Below, in pieces: positions 10,801 through 18,042 of a DNA stretch of 64,000 nucleotides. Under the pieces are notes generated by a model that had not been told where the DNA came from, searched no databases, and worked only from the letters and a program-made list of their open reading frames with translations. The position numbers and the translations under genes are program-made. Within the stretch, counting starts at the first letter, position 1; each line of letters begins with the position of its first letter. The DNA is from Candidatus Thorarchaeota archaeon (GTDB lineage Archaea; Asgardarchaeota; Thorarchaeia; Thorarchaeales; Thorarchaeaceae): assembly GCA_016840825.1 (NCBI GenBank), contig JAEORN010000003.1:29040-93039 (forward strand), given 5' to 3'.

Positions 10801-12556
10801 TGATCTCGAACTCTACGGAGAGAGTAAGGGTGACGGACGCTTGTAACAGTGCGTCCACCCATTCTAATATCGTACTTATCGCACCGCTCGCTCCGGGTGC
10901 TAGGAAGTCCATAATGGTAAGCGTAAAGGATGCATCCAGCTCGAAGTAAAAGCCCCATTCCCGAACTTCAATGAAAGCACGGTCAGTCTCGCTATTATCG
11001 ATTGGCGGGAAGGCTAACTGGAAATGTGCGCTTCCGAAGAAATCCAACGAGAAGCCACTCAGGATGGCTTGTGTCCATGAGCTCTTCTTCGGTAAGAACG
11101 CGCAGACACCTAAATCGATGTCCATGATGGGTACGACGTCAATGAATCTTCTGACTTCAGCGAAGGCAGTAGGAACATCCTCTGTCGCCAGGGTCTCACT
11201 GAAGTTGCCATCGCCAAGAAGTGAAGCAGTAAAGAACTCCTCAAAAAGAGTCTTGTCAAGCTGGAATTCTGGAATCAGCTTGATACGCACAACCAACCCA
11301 AAGCTGGCAAAACTCGAACCAAGATTGATGGGTGTACCAAGGCGCATCAAGAAGACGGGAGTAAGTCCCTTGAGCTCAAATTGCACAGGCGTATTCACAA
11401 GACGCTCAATGTAAGTGCTGATCCAGCCATCTAATTCATACCAAGCATCGAGGATCACTTGGTCTGTGTAAGTCCATAAGCGTAACATATCTCCGCCGCG
11501 AAGGAGAGGAATAGCGTCAGAGAAATTCGATCTAGTAACATAGATACCGGTCTCATTGAAGAAATCAATCACTTTGTAGATGCTTTCATTTATCGCATCA
11601 TCTATCCGGTTCATTATCATAGAAGCTGCGTCCACATGCAGCTCGAGGTCCTCAAACCCATGGTCAGTTATCAAATCAAGTAGGGTATCCAATATCCACC
11701 CGATCGAGCCACCAACGCCACTAGACGGGCTCATCTCTCGAAGACCAATGTAGTTCTCGTCTTGAGCCTCAACATGTCCTGCTCGCATCACAGGCTGCAG
11801 TTCTTCACCGGTATCATCATATTGTATCTCTTCTTCGATCCATGAATCGGTCAGTGCTGGATCGGTAACAGGCTCTGGAATTCGCTCCCCAGTATATGTA
11901 TCAGGTATCATTCCCTTGGAGATTATCTCATTAATCTCGTCAGTAAAATTCTGAACAACCCATATCCTGAGATTTTCACCACGCTCAGTTAGTGTATCAT
12001 CTGTTGATGCCAAGAGGGTTTCAACAGTTGCTAATAGTCCATGAAGAACAGTGATTCGGAGGTCAATAACATCAGATTCCTCAATAAGGACATTCTCAGC
12101 ACCATCCAGATAGGGTATCATTTCTTCAGCATTTCCAACTCCAAATACATGCTGAATGTGAGTCGATTCCTTGACAATCTGAGCAACTCTGCTCCATGGA
12201 GTCAAGGTCTCTCCAACAAGAAGTCCCTTTGAATTGGTCTGAAAGATATAGATTATCTCATCCCCTTGGGACATACTCACCAAGTGCTCAAGATACAAGA
12301 AGGAGTCAATTGGGACAAGACTAACTTTCAATCCATGCTTCGTCAAGGGATCTTGGATATCGCTAACAACATCATAGAAATCTTCAGAAGTAGGATCGTA
12401 GAAGATCGAAACCACGAACTCCTCTGGCAGGGATATTGCAGCATCACTTTTCATATCTAGCTCACTTGCACTAGCTGTTATCATGAATGAGGAAATAGTT
12501 AGCATTCCGATAAGCAGAGTCACAAGTATCTTTTGAGCAATTACTTTAGAATTCAA
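7856..12556 (-). CDS. Membrane-anchored surface protein with a long thrombospondin type 3 repeat stalk
   Basis: A 1566-residue protein. A signal peptide (about 1-30) is followed by an unrecognised head of about 680 residues. About 26 copies (by eye) of the calcium-binding DTDxDGLxD motif come next (about residues 715-1480), many spaced by 20-40 residues ending in xTDPxxx. A membrane helix (about 1487-1512) and a cytosolic Lys/Ser/Thr tail finish the chain. TSP3 repeats form rigid calcium-filled stalks, so the head is probably projected from the cell. The start is TTG, with GGAGG 9-10 nt upstream at 12567-12571 (minus strand). First gene of the surface operon; its TGA overlaps the ATG of the propeller gene. 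No enzyme motif was recognised in the head. Confidence 0.85.
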   Translation of the reverse strand: MNSKVIAQKILVTLLIGMLTISSFMITASASELDMKSDAAISLPEEFVVSIFYDPTSEDFYDVVSDIQDPLTKHGLKVSLVPIDSFLYLEHLVSMSQGDEIIYIFQTNSKGLLVGETLTPWSRVAQIVKESTHIQHVFGVGNAEEMIPYLDGAENVLIEESDVIDLRITVLHGLLATVETLLASTDDTLTERGENLRIWVVQNFTDEINEIISKGMIPDTYTGERIPEPVTDPALTDSWIEEEIQYDDTGEELQPVMRAGHVEAQDENYIGLREMSPSSGVGGSIGWILDTLLDLITDHGFEDLELHVDAASMIMNRIDDAINESIYKVIDFFNETGIYVTRSNFSDAIPLLRGGDMLRLWTYTDQVILDAWYELDGWISTYIERLVNTPVQFELKGLTPVFLMRLGTPINLGSSFASFGLVVRIKLIPEFQLDKTLFEEFFTASLLGDGNFSETLATEDVPTAFAEVRRFIDVVPIMDIDLGVCAFLPKKSSWTQAILSGFSLDFFGSAHFQLAFPPIDNSETDRAFIEVREWGFYFELDASFTLTIMDFLAPGASGAISTILEWVDALLQASVTLTLSVEFEISKKYQGQGLPSLSTFLLDIVVGVTLNIRLLICVFKGTFQVGLKFLQTSGVLEEPSPTMTLAEESITPGAKFFPAATSTSEVGAWLTLYVSLYLGIDLWFVEFGTHFGGPWTETWTIYHDTSQAEYGTESADLTDTDRDGLPDDFETRMNTIWGGTYLNPNSDDTDSDGISDNLELILNTYPHIADSDGDGLSDGDEYLIWMTELLLPDTDYDGLTDYEECIIYHTNPHELDTDQDLLSDYHEVTTTYDVSHTYGTIGSVEGVEIGGVVYTDRTDPLNPDTDNDGLMDGEEWDNGVEFLNETELATIPYVYFQYTHPLDADTDDDSVRWNWETDHYEPDFSVIYMDLNDGIEVFGFYATIPDTEGYPIVHFLHTNPCNPDTDNDTAWPPPPYQYMTDAYELIRQPYPTDPTDGDTDDDMLKDGYELIGIGGSGTDALTPDTDNDNLPDYLDWKLPTDPRDPDTDDDMVLDGDEYLIYGTDPIRNDTDSDGLTDGEELFYFYCNPNIRDSDYDGLTDGEEILMYLTDPLVNDTDHDGLSDGYEVFSSHTDPRLFDTDNDRLGDGEELLIYNSNPLDWDTDHDSFDYPNATHAMTLPLGDGDEVLDYGTSPITVDTDNDGLTDSQEIYLGMGWPGHDPVPLNPLSNDTDGDGLIDGDEMIIENISIINYPYEGLIITLRWGSCPVLNDTDGDLLIDSLEVANSTDPADWDTDGDSLSDGEEMLYLGTNPLSNDTDGDEIPDAIEVWNGTDPLDNTSLWLGFALADYVLAQNPRSAFFGTSATDSDTDDDLLPDGLELLYGTDPLDPDDNNNGILDGYEFDADHDGLSDGEEFYIYETWKTKLPIANGTWTGDPGGFDNPDSDLDGIPDGVEVYTYGSDPTNPDTDGDGIPDGEETGFLGGILVPVTEGLPSWLLLLVGGGVGLLVGIILPPTLRFIGGKVRGSGKSETKTTKKTGEAKKSTKSTKSTKSTKSTKSKSTEEDDKK
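7876..7931 (-). repeat. Short tandem repeat encoding a (K-S/T) cytosolic tail
   Basis: Tandem copies of a degenerate 9-bp unit (complement GTCGATTTC-like) encode a KSTKST-type run at the end of the stalk protein, just inside the membrane. The reading frame is kept and the copies differ at wobble positions. Confidence 0.7.
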
Positions 12557-12723
12557 AATCAGAGACCTCCATTTGGGTGAAAAAAGGGAGTTGAATAGAA
12601 GTGAGCCTTACACCTTGTGTATTGGAACGAGCAAGTACACCAATGGTAGAGTTAATGGCGTGCTCTACACCTACACATAGGAATTGCCTGTGGCTCATCC
12701 ATATCTCCCAGCGAATACCAATT

Positions 12724-12739
12724 ACCATTCGAGAATGGT
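12724..12739 (-). promoter_or_regulatory. Candidate promoter/operator of the surface operon
   Basis: A perfect inverted repeat, ACCATTC-GA-GAATGGT, lies just downstream (minus sense) of a T/A-rich TATA-like stretch (ATTTTTAA, about 12740-12747). That is where a repressor would sit between TATA box and transcription start. The start codon at 12556 is about 170 nt further on, so a long leader would be needed. The 325-nt gap 12557-12881 holds this site and the terminator at 12846; I see no gene in it. Confidence 0.35.
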
Positions 12740-12845
12740 TAAAAATTGTTTACCAAACTTCCATTTAATACTTCGCAATTCTCATGTCGAATGAAGATTG
12801 TACTTTTGCGCATATATGATGTTTTACAATTGAGAAGAAAGTGGG

Positions 12846-12865
12846 GACTGGGGAACCCCCCAGTC
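12846..12865 (-). terminator. GC-rich hairpin terminator
   Basis: GACTGGGG (12846-12853) pairs perfectly with CCCCAGTC (12858-12865) across a 4-nt loop. Read on the minus strand it is followed by a pyrimidine-rich stretch and lies 17 nt past the stop of the small acidic membrane protein. Confidence 0.6.
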
Positions 12866-12881
12866 GTTCAAGAGATAACCT

Positions 12882-13067
12882 TTAGTCAGAGGAGGGTATG
12901 TCTTCCTCTTCATCAGATTCCTCAGGTTCTTCTTCAGGTTCTTCTTCCTTCTCAACCTTCTTAGCGCTCGTAACAACCTTCGCTCCAGCCTTTCTGCTAC
13001 ATACAACAGAGGGTACGAAAAGCAAAGCAATGATAATTGCCAATAATGCAACGGGTAACAATATCAA
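12882..13067 (-). CDS. Small acidic single-pass membrane protein
   Basis: A 61-residue protein. A hydrophobic N-terminal helix (about residues 2-23, MILLPVALLAIIIALLFV) is followed by a short basic stretch and a strongly acidic tail (EEEPEEEPEESDEEED). The TTG start has GGAGG 8 nt upstream (13076-13080) and a good hairpin follows the stop, so this is probably a real gene rather than chance. It lies 75 nt downstream of the BtrH-like gene and may share its transcript. The family is not recognised. A tail-anchored adaptor or inhibitor are possibilities, but nothing in the sequence decides. Confidence 0.6.
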   Translation of the reverse strand: MILLPVALLAIIIALLFVPSVVCSRKAGAKVVTSAKKVEKEEEPEEEPEESDEEEDIPSSD

Positions 13068-13142
13068 ACTTCTTTCCTCCTAACAAGATTAGTAGTATCT
13101 TTGATGGAGAAGGAGTTCTTCTTAATTCTTTCTAAGGAATGT

Positions 13143-14339
13143 CTAGGCCTCGCTAGACCATTGATGCAACCTCTGCATCGCATCCATTTCTGATGAATGA
13201 AGCTCATCTAGTAGAGGAAGGATTGGTTCTAGGATCTCCTTAAATCTTGAAACTTCTTTCTCGGCGTCCTTATACAATCCTTTCAACCGTTGCGTACGCA
13301 CTCTTACGGTATCAAACGCAGCAACACCCTCTCTCTCCATCTCTTCATTGTTGGTCCATAGAATCTCTCTGATCTCCCTAAGAGCAGGTCTTTCATCTGG
13401 TAAAATTAATTTTGCTAGATTGCTCCACATATTGGATATCTTTGCATAGTCTTTGCTAGATTCCTTGAGAGTCTTATCCTTCATGATGGAGCTGGATTCT
13501 TTGAGGAAATCAGAGTAGATACGTCGGAATAGAGCTCCACCACTTCCTCCAGTTTCAATGTATACATAATGCTCACAAAGTGCACGTACGAGATTATGAG
13601 GTTCAGGCATTAGCTTAGGGTAGTTCTTTAGCTCCTTCTGCCAACGCAGGATACCTCGTATGCCAATGTTACTGATTGGCCCATTTAGCATGAAATCTGC
13701 ATTATCTTTGATTGCCTTTGGAATGATCTTGGTGAGGGGTATGGGCTCCTCAGGTAACTCAACAGTAAGCAGTTTATTCTCAGCTGGAAAAGGGTGATAC
13801 TTTGAAGCTCTAGCTTGTTGAAGAGCTGCAAGTGAAATAGTGATGGGTGTGGAGAATCTATCCGAAATGTACGCTTCATTCTTCATCTCATCGATCCCAT
13901 ACACCAATACCGTATGCATTCCGAAATGATCGTCGCCTCCAAGAGACAGATAGTCAAGGTATCCTATATCAACACAAACAAGGGCAGGGCTGTTTGCCTT
14001 CAGTACCTTCTTCAGGTGTCCGTGTGCTCTTGGCATTGAGGAGCTTTTCAGGACCTTCCAGGTTCCTCCAAGTCTCTCTGTAGCCAGTCCTAGGATTGTG
14101 GGGAATCGCCCTCCATTCATACCTCCAACAAATGGTACTGGGAGTTGCTTCATGTTCCAATAAATGAAACCCAGTCCTGATGCAATGCCAACAAGCATCT
14201 CCTCACTTATCTTGAATCCAAAATGATTGAAAAGCTTCCAGAGTGAGCTTGTCATACAATTCCTTCCTCCAGGAAGGTGTATGAAATCTAGGATGATTCG
14301 CTCATTATCAAACCCAATTAATTCAATGTCCTTTACCAT
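13143..14339 (-). CDS. BtrH N-terminal domain protein (DUF4872-like C-terminus)
   Basis: A 398-residue cytosolic protein. Residues about 20-165 match the BtrH-N fold, a cysteine-peptidase-like acyltransferase domain first known from butirosin biosynthesis: Cys28 in GGRNCMTSS, His142 in HFGMHTVLVYGID and Asp160. The rest is helical and resembles the DUF4872 extension that often follows it. BtrH itself moves an acyl group from an acyl-carrier protein to an amine; the substrate here is unknown. It sits 14 nt downstream of a PadR regulator and is probably under its control. No carrier protein or other secondary-metabolite gene is nearby. Confidence 0.75.
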   Translation of the reverse strand: MVKDIELIGFDNERIILDFIHLPGGRNCMTSSLWKLFNHFGFKISEEMLVGIASGLGFIYWNMKQLPVPFVGGMNGGRFPTILGLATERLGGTWKVLKSSSMPRAHGHLKKVLKANSPALVCVDIGYLDYLSLGGDDHFGMHTVLVYGIDEMKNEAYISDRFSTPITISLAALQQARASKYHPFPAENKLLTVELPEEPIPLTKIIPKAIKDNADFMLNGPISNIGIRGILRWQKELKNYPKLMPEPHNLVRALCEHYVYIETGGSGGALFRRIYSDFLKESSSIMKDKTLKESSKDYAKISNMWSNLAKLILPDERPALREIREILWTNNEEMEREGVAAFDTVRVRTQRLKGLYKDAEKEVSRFKEILEPILPLLDELHSSEMDAMQRLHQWSSEA

Positions 14340-14353
14340 ACATTTCCCTATCC

Positions 14354-15013
14354 TTAATCCTTTGATGTAGAGAAGGTGAATCCAGTTCCAGACTCTACCT
14401 TCTGAATGAAGTTATCTAGCCATTCGGCTTGGCACTGAATACTTCTCAAGGGTCTTTCAAACAATGCAGCCACAATCTCGATTTCTGCACTACCATCAAA
14501 ATCTGATACTTGTTGAACCCCAACCATGCTACTAGGGGAATCTCTCATTACTGCATCTATATTCCTCAGTATCTTTGCCTGTCCTGCAAGGAATGCGATA
14601 TTATCTGAAAGGCGTCTTCTGTATCTCTTCAGTGCTTCGAGGGCCTCCTCTTTTGTGAGGAACCCCATCGCTGATAGTCCTAGATCAAATACAGTATATG
14701 CTCGAGGGGGATCACTTAGGCATTGCATAATCTGTTTCCTAAGTGTGTTCGTTCCCTTCCGTGTAAGTGAATAGATTTTCTTTGAGCCTTTGACTGACTG
14801 GTCCTCCTTTATTCCTTTGATTAGTCCTTTTGATTCAAGTTCTCGTAGAGCCTTGTAGATACTTGAGAATTGGAGATCAACCCAATTCCGATATCCATGG
14901 CGATCAATGATCTCGTTGATTTCATACCCATATTTTGCACCGCGTCCAATCAATGTTAGAACGGTTAGGTATGTAGTTGGAAGTAGACCATCCATATCAG
15001 TCATATTCACCAC
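14354..15013 (-). CDS. PadR-family transcriptional regulator
   Basis: A 219-residue protein. Its first 85 residues form the PadR winged helix (YLTVLTLIGRGAKYGYEIN, SSIYKALRELESKGLI, YSLTRKG), followed by a helical dimerisation region and a longer than usual C-terminal part. PadR proteins are usually local repressors that bind palindromes in their own promoters. A perfect 18-bp palindrome overlaps the TATA-like region just upstream. First gene of a pair with the BtrH-like gene. The start is ambiguous: tandem GTG codons at 15013 and 15010, or ATG at 15004 or 14995. The nearby TATA box predicts a very short leader. Confidence 0.85.
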   Translation of the reverse strand: MVNMTDMDGLLPTTYLTVLTLIGRGAKYGYEINEIIDRHGYRNWVDLQFSSIYKALRELESKGLIKGIKEDQSVKGSKKIYSLTRKGTNTLRKQIMQCLSDPPRAYTVFDLGLSAMGFLTKEEALEALKRYRRRLSDNIAFLAGQAKILRNIDAVMRDSPSSMVGVQQVSDFDGSAEIEIVAALFERPLRSIQCQAEWLDNFIQKVESGTGFTFSTSKD

Positions 15014-15038
15014 TTGTATTACACTGGTAGAATAATTA

Positions 15039-15056
15039 TATTATACTAGTATAATA
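15039..15056 (-). promoter_or_regulatory. 18-bp palindromic operator overlapping the PadR promoter
   Basis: TATTATACTAGTATAATA is a perfect palindrome. On the minus strand it merges with the A/T-rich TATA-like stretch about 26-30 nt before the GTG at 15013. It is the obvious autoregulatory site for the PadR protein. Confidence 0.6.
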
Positions 15057-15129
15057 CTAATAAACCATACGGTTATGAGATTTCTTCAGTTGTATGGTCA
15101 TTTACACAAAAGATGCAATGATGAATTAT

Positions 15130-15138
15130 CTTATATAT
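15130..15138 (+). promoter_or_regulatory. TATA box of the TPR gene
   Basis: CTTATATAT is a good archaeal TATA box. Transcription would start near 15160, leaving a leader of about 45 nt before the TPR gene. Confidence 0.5.
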
Positions 15139-15208
15139 GAAAAAATCCGGCTGAAACGTGGACTACAAATAGTTCCTGCTGTAACTCGAATGGGGTTAAG
15201 TGTTGACG

Positions 15209-15838
15209 ATGGCAAAAGACGGTCCCGAGATGGGACTAATCCTAGACAAGGCCACGAACCTAATGAATAACTCGAAGTTCATTGATGCGATAGAAGCATT
15301 AGAGAAGGCCGTTTCAATTGATCCAAGCAATCGTTTTGTTTGGGATAATGTTGTAACATGCAATTTGGAACTTAAGCGACCGAAGAAAGCACTAGAAGCA
15401 ATGAATTCAATATTAAACATAGACCCTAATGCTCATCAGGTGTGGGCAGATAAGGCCTACCTACACTTTCTGTTACAGGAGGATAATGAGGGAGTAGAGG
15501 CTCTCAAGAGAAGTCTTAGACTCAATCCTAGAAACCATAGAGATTGGTATTTATTGGGATCGGTCTACATGGTGAATGAAGAATGGGACGAAGCCAGGGG
15601 AGCGTTCCACAATGCACTTCAACTCAATCCAAATGATTCTGCTTTATGGTATAATTTGGCAGCTGTTAATTATATGCTTGGAGATATAGGAGCAGCTCTT
15701 GGTGCGGCAGAACAAGCAACATCTATTGATCCAAGTCTTGATGATTCAGAAGACAATTGGCTTGATGAACTGAAAGAAACCTTTGAACCATCCTTAGATG
15801 ATGATGACTTCTTCATGGATCTTGCTGCTGGTAGCTAG
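15209..15838 (+). CDS. TPR-repeat protein
   Basis: A 209-residue soluble protein made of about four to five tetratricopeptide repeats (residues about 10-165; for example ALEKAVSIDPSNRFVWDNV and AFHNALQLNPNDSALWYNL), then an acidic tail rich in Asp. TPRs form protein-binding superhelices, so a scaffold role is inferred; no partner is known. The start is uncertain: ATG 15209 is used, but TTG 15203 lies 7 nt after GGGG and GTG 15200 is also in frame. Its stop codon shares the four bases CTAG with the stop of the convergent WD40 gene. Confidence 0.8.
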   Translation: MAKDGPEMGLILDKATNLMNNSKFIDAIEALEKAVSIDPSNRFVWDNVVTCNLELKRPKKALEAMNSILNIDPNAHQVWADKAYLHFLLQEDNEGVEALKRSLRLNPRNHRDWYLLGSVYMVNEEWDEARGAFHNALQLNPNDSALWYNLAAVNYMLGDIGAALGAAEQATSIDPSLDDSEDNWLDELKETFEPSLDDDDFFMDLAAGS

Positions 15839-17826
15839 CTTTCTGATTTCTTAGCTTTCCGCGTCCTACTCTTTGGTTTCTTCTCACTGGTTTCTATTTC
15901 AGTGGGAGTTTCAACCTTCTCAGGTTTTACTGGAGTAGCTGGTTCAGTACCCTTTAGCAGGTCTAATTCATTTGTTAGAAGTGCAATCTCATCTTTCAGT
16001 TTATGTGATTTTGCGGCCTCTAATGCTTGAGCAATAGCTGCAATCAGCTGATTTGTTTCACGCTCAACATCAGTCTTGTTTTCAGTTTTCGAAATGGTTT
16101 CTTTGCGTTTACTCAACACACTGAGTAATCCCTTGATTGCCGCAATAGTCTCATCCTTTGATAGAGAAACATCCTGACGTTCACTACTAGACACGCTTAG
16201 TATCTTCTCGATCTGCTCCTTTAGGTTTGTGAACTCAGATAGGGAGGTTTCAAGAATTTCAATGACCTCATCATCTTCAGCATTTTCTATACTCTTTTCT
16301 AGTTTCGAAATTGCCTCAGCAAGGAACTCATTACGTTCCTCCAGAGAGGATCGCTTGCGTTCTATCCATCGCCATTCACTTCGAATATTCTGAGTAAGTG
16401 TGAGAGCTCCTGTGATCTTCTCCTGATATAGTTCGAATTTCTGCTTGGCTTCTTTCAATTCAACCTCAAGATTATCTGTGGCGTGAGTGAGTTGATAGCT
16501 AAGGATATGTCCAGCTTGCGCTTCTGAAAGGACTCTACTTTCTTTAATGGCTCGGGATCCTGAATTCCAGAGCTTCTCGAGTTCTGCTTCATCTTTGCTA
16601 GAATGTCCATCTCGATCGAACTCATCAGATATGATCATAATCTCTTTTGTAAGGTCTTGAATCTCAGAGATCTTTGCCCTGAGAAGCGAATGTCCAAGTC
16701 TTTCATTCAAATCATTGGTCAAAGTCTCTCGTTCTTTTGGAACTTCCATTAAAGCATGAATATTGTCAATCAAAAGCTGGAGCGCCTGTTCGTAGTCAGC
16801 GACAGCATCATGAAATTCCCCTTCCTTTATCCTTTCATCTCCCCTCCGCTGGAGATCTAAAACATTCTCGAGAACATCATAGGGAGATGTCCTAAGTATG
16901 CCAGGGCCATAAAGCAAACCATCTTCAGCTGAGAGGTCCAAAGGTTGTTGACCAAGGGAGAGAGATACTGCAAGAATCTTATTCGGGATTGCAAGGAAGA
17001 CAAATTGTTTATCTGCCCGTACATGCAGAATCCTGGATCCATCAATACTAATGGAACCCACAACAACACCCTTGCGAAGATCCCAGATTGATACCTTTGA
17101 GGAATTTGACGACACGACAAGATAGAAGTTGTTAGCCCACATAGAACCCATCGCATTGTTATCAATAGGTGGAAGAGTTTTGATATGAGACCACTCGACC
17201 CGATCCCAGAGTTTGACATCTGCTGTTGTTACAGCAGTGATGATGAGATTGGCATTTCCTACAATTTTAGCTCCTTTGTCTTTCTTATCCAGTCTTTTGA
17301 GCTCGGTTGGTGCACCCTCATTTTCCAACTTCCAGATGACTGGTTCATCTTTTCCTGTTCCTGTACATATTATCTCACCGTCGCCCCAGAGATTTGCGAT
17401 ATCAGCCTTGAATAGCTGCCAACTCGAAGTATCATGAGATTCTTTCTTTATTGAAACTAACCGACCTTCTTTTGCACCGACGTAAAGCGAGTCCCCCCGG
17501 AGAGTAGATGTAACAGCTGAGTAGCTTAGTTCGAACCATCCAATCATTCCCCAAGAGTTCTTATTCCAAACGTAAACCCGCTTCTCACAAGTAGCATAGA
17601 CTTGATTCTCATCGACATGAACAGCAAGAGGAGGAGAACTAGTTTCACCTAGCTCAGCAACGAGTTGCCAGTTCTCTCTGGACCACACCCTTACCGTTAG
17701 ATCAGTACACGCGGCATATACATACTTGTCATCAACATTCAGATAGACTGCGTCGCCCTCTAGTTGAGCTTCAACATTGTGTTGGAGACGCGGTGAGGCC
17801 GCGCTACCTCCCGCAGATTTAGCCAT
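15835..17826 (-). CDS. WD40-like propeller and coiled-coil protein
   Basis: A 663-residue protein. Residues about 25-300 are WD40-like blades (YAACTDLTVRVWS, VYVWNKNSWG, VKLWDRVEWSH, VSIWDLRKG). A TPR-like helical hairpin follows (about 330-375, RIKEGEFHDAVADYEQALQL), then about 230 residues of coiled coil and a basic Lys/Arg/Ser tail. Propeller plus coiled coil is a layout common in eukaryotic trafficking and cytoskeletal scaffolds, but no orthology is claimed. The ATG at 17826 has AGGA 9 nt upstream and is preferred to a TTG at 17853. The gene is divergent from the cytoskeletal operon with about 215 nt between the start codons, which invites a functional link. Confidence 0.75.
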   Translation of the reverse strand: MAKSAGGSAASPRLQHNVEAQLEGDAVYLNVDDKYVYAACTDLTVRVWSRENWQLVAELGETSSPPLAVHVDENQVYATCEKRVYVWNKNSWGMIGWFELSYSAVTSTLRGDSLYVGAKEGRLVSIKKESHDTSSWQLFKADIANLWGDGEIICTGTGKDEPVIWKLENEGAPTELKRLDKKDKGAKIVGNANLIITAVTTADVKLWDRVEWSHIKTLPPIDNNAMGSMWANNFYLVVSSNSSKVSIWDLRKGVVVGSISIDGSRILHVRADKQFVFLAIPNKILAVSLSLGQQPLDLSAEDGLLYGPGILRTSPYDVLENVLDLQRRGDERIKEGEFHDAVADYEQALQLLIDNIHALMEVPKERETLTNDLNERLGHSLLRAKISEIQDLTKEIMIISDEFDRDGHSSKDEAELEKLWNSGSRAIKESRVLSEAQAGHILSYQLTHATDNLEVELKEAKQKFELYQEKITGALTLTQNIRSEWRWIERKRSSLEERNEFLAEAISKLEKSIENAEDDEVIEILETSLSEFTNLKEQIEKILSVSSSERQDVSLSKDETIAAIKGLLSVLSKRKETISKTENKTDVERETNQLIAAIAQALEAAKSHKLKDEIALLTNELDLLKGTEPATPVKPEKVETPTEIETSEKKPKSRTRKAKKSES

Positions 17827-18042
17827 GATATTCAGTCCTACAAGCAAATTCAACGCTATTAAGTGAGTTTTGTTTCACAAATGATTGTTTTAAGGCTTTA
17901 TTCAACCGTGCAAACAGCGAATTTTCGATGAGAACGAGCCAAAAAAGGCAATATAGACGTATGATAAAGAAATAAAGGAATAAACACAGAACACACTTAA
18001 GACATACACATTCTCATGTATCGCCATACTGGAGGTTTTTCA
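17827..18042. promoter_or_regulatory. Divergent promoter region between WD40 gene and FtsZ/tubulin-like operon
   Basis: About 215 nt of A/T-rich DNA separates two divergent starts. Plausible TATA elements are TTTTAAG near 17889-17895 for the minus gene and the A/T-rich stretch 17963-17983 or CTTAAG near 17997 for the plus operon. None is a perfect box. GGAGG at 18031-18035 is the ribosome-binding site of the plus operon. Confidence 0.35.

Noticed and set aside
10563..10958. Open frame of 131 codons on the minus strand in another frame of the stalk gene
   Set aside because: It lies wholly inside the stalk gene, has odd composition, no ribosome-binding site and no recognisable domain; it is a by-product of the local GC-richer sequence.
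12546..12728. 60-codon minus-strand frame overlapping the stalk gene start
   Set aside because: It would run over the stalk gene ribosome-binding site and start codon and has no homology-like pattern.
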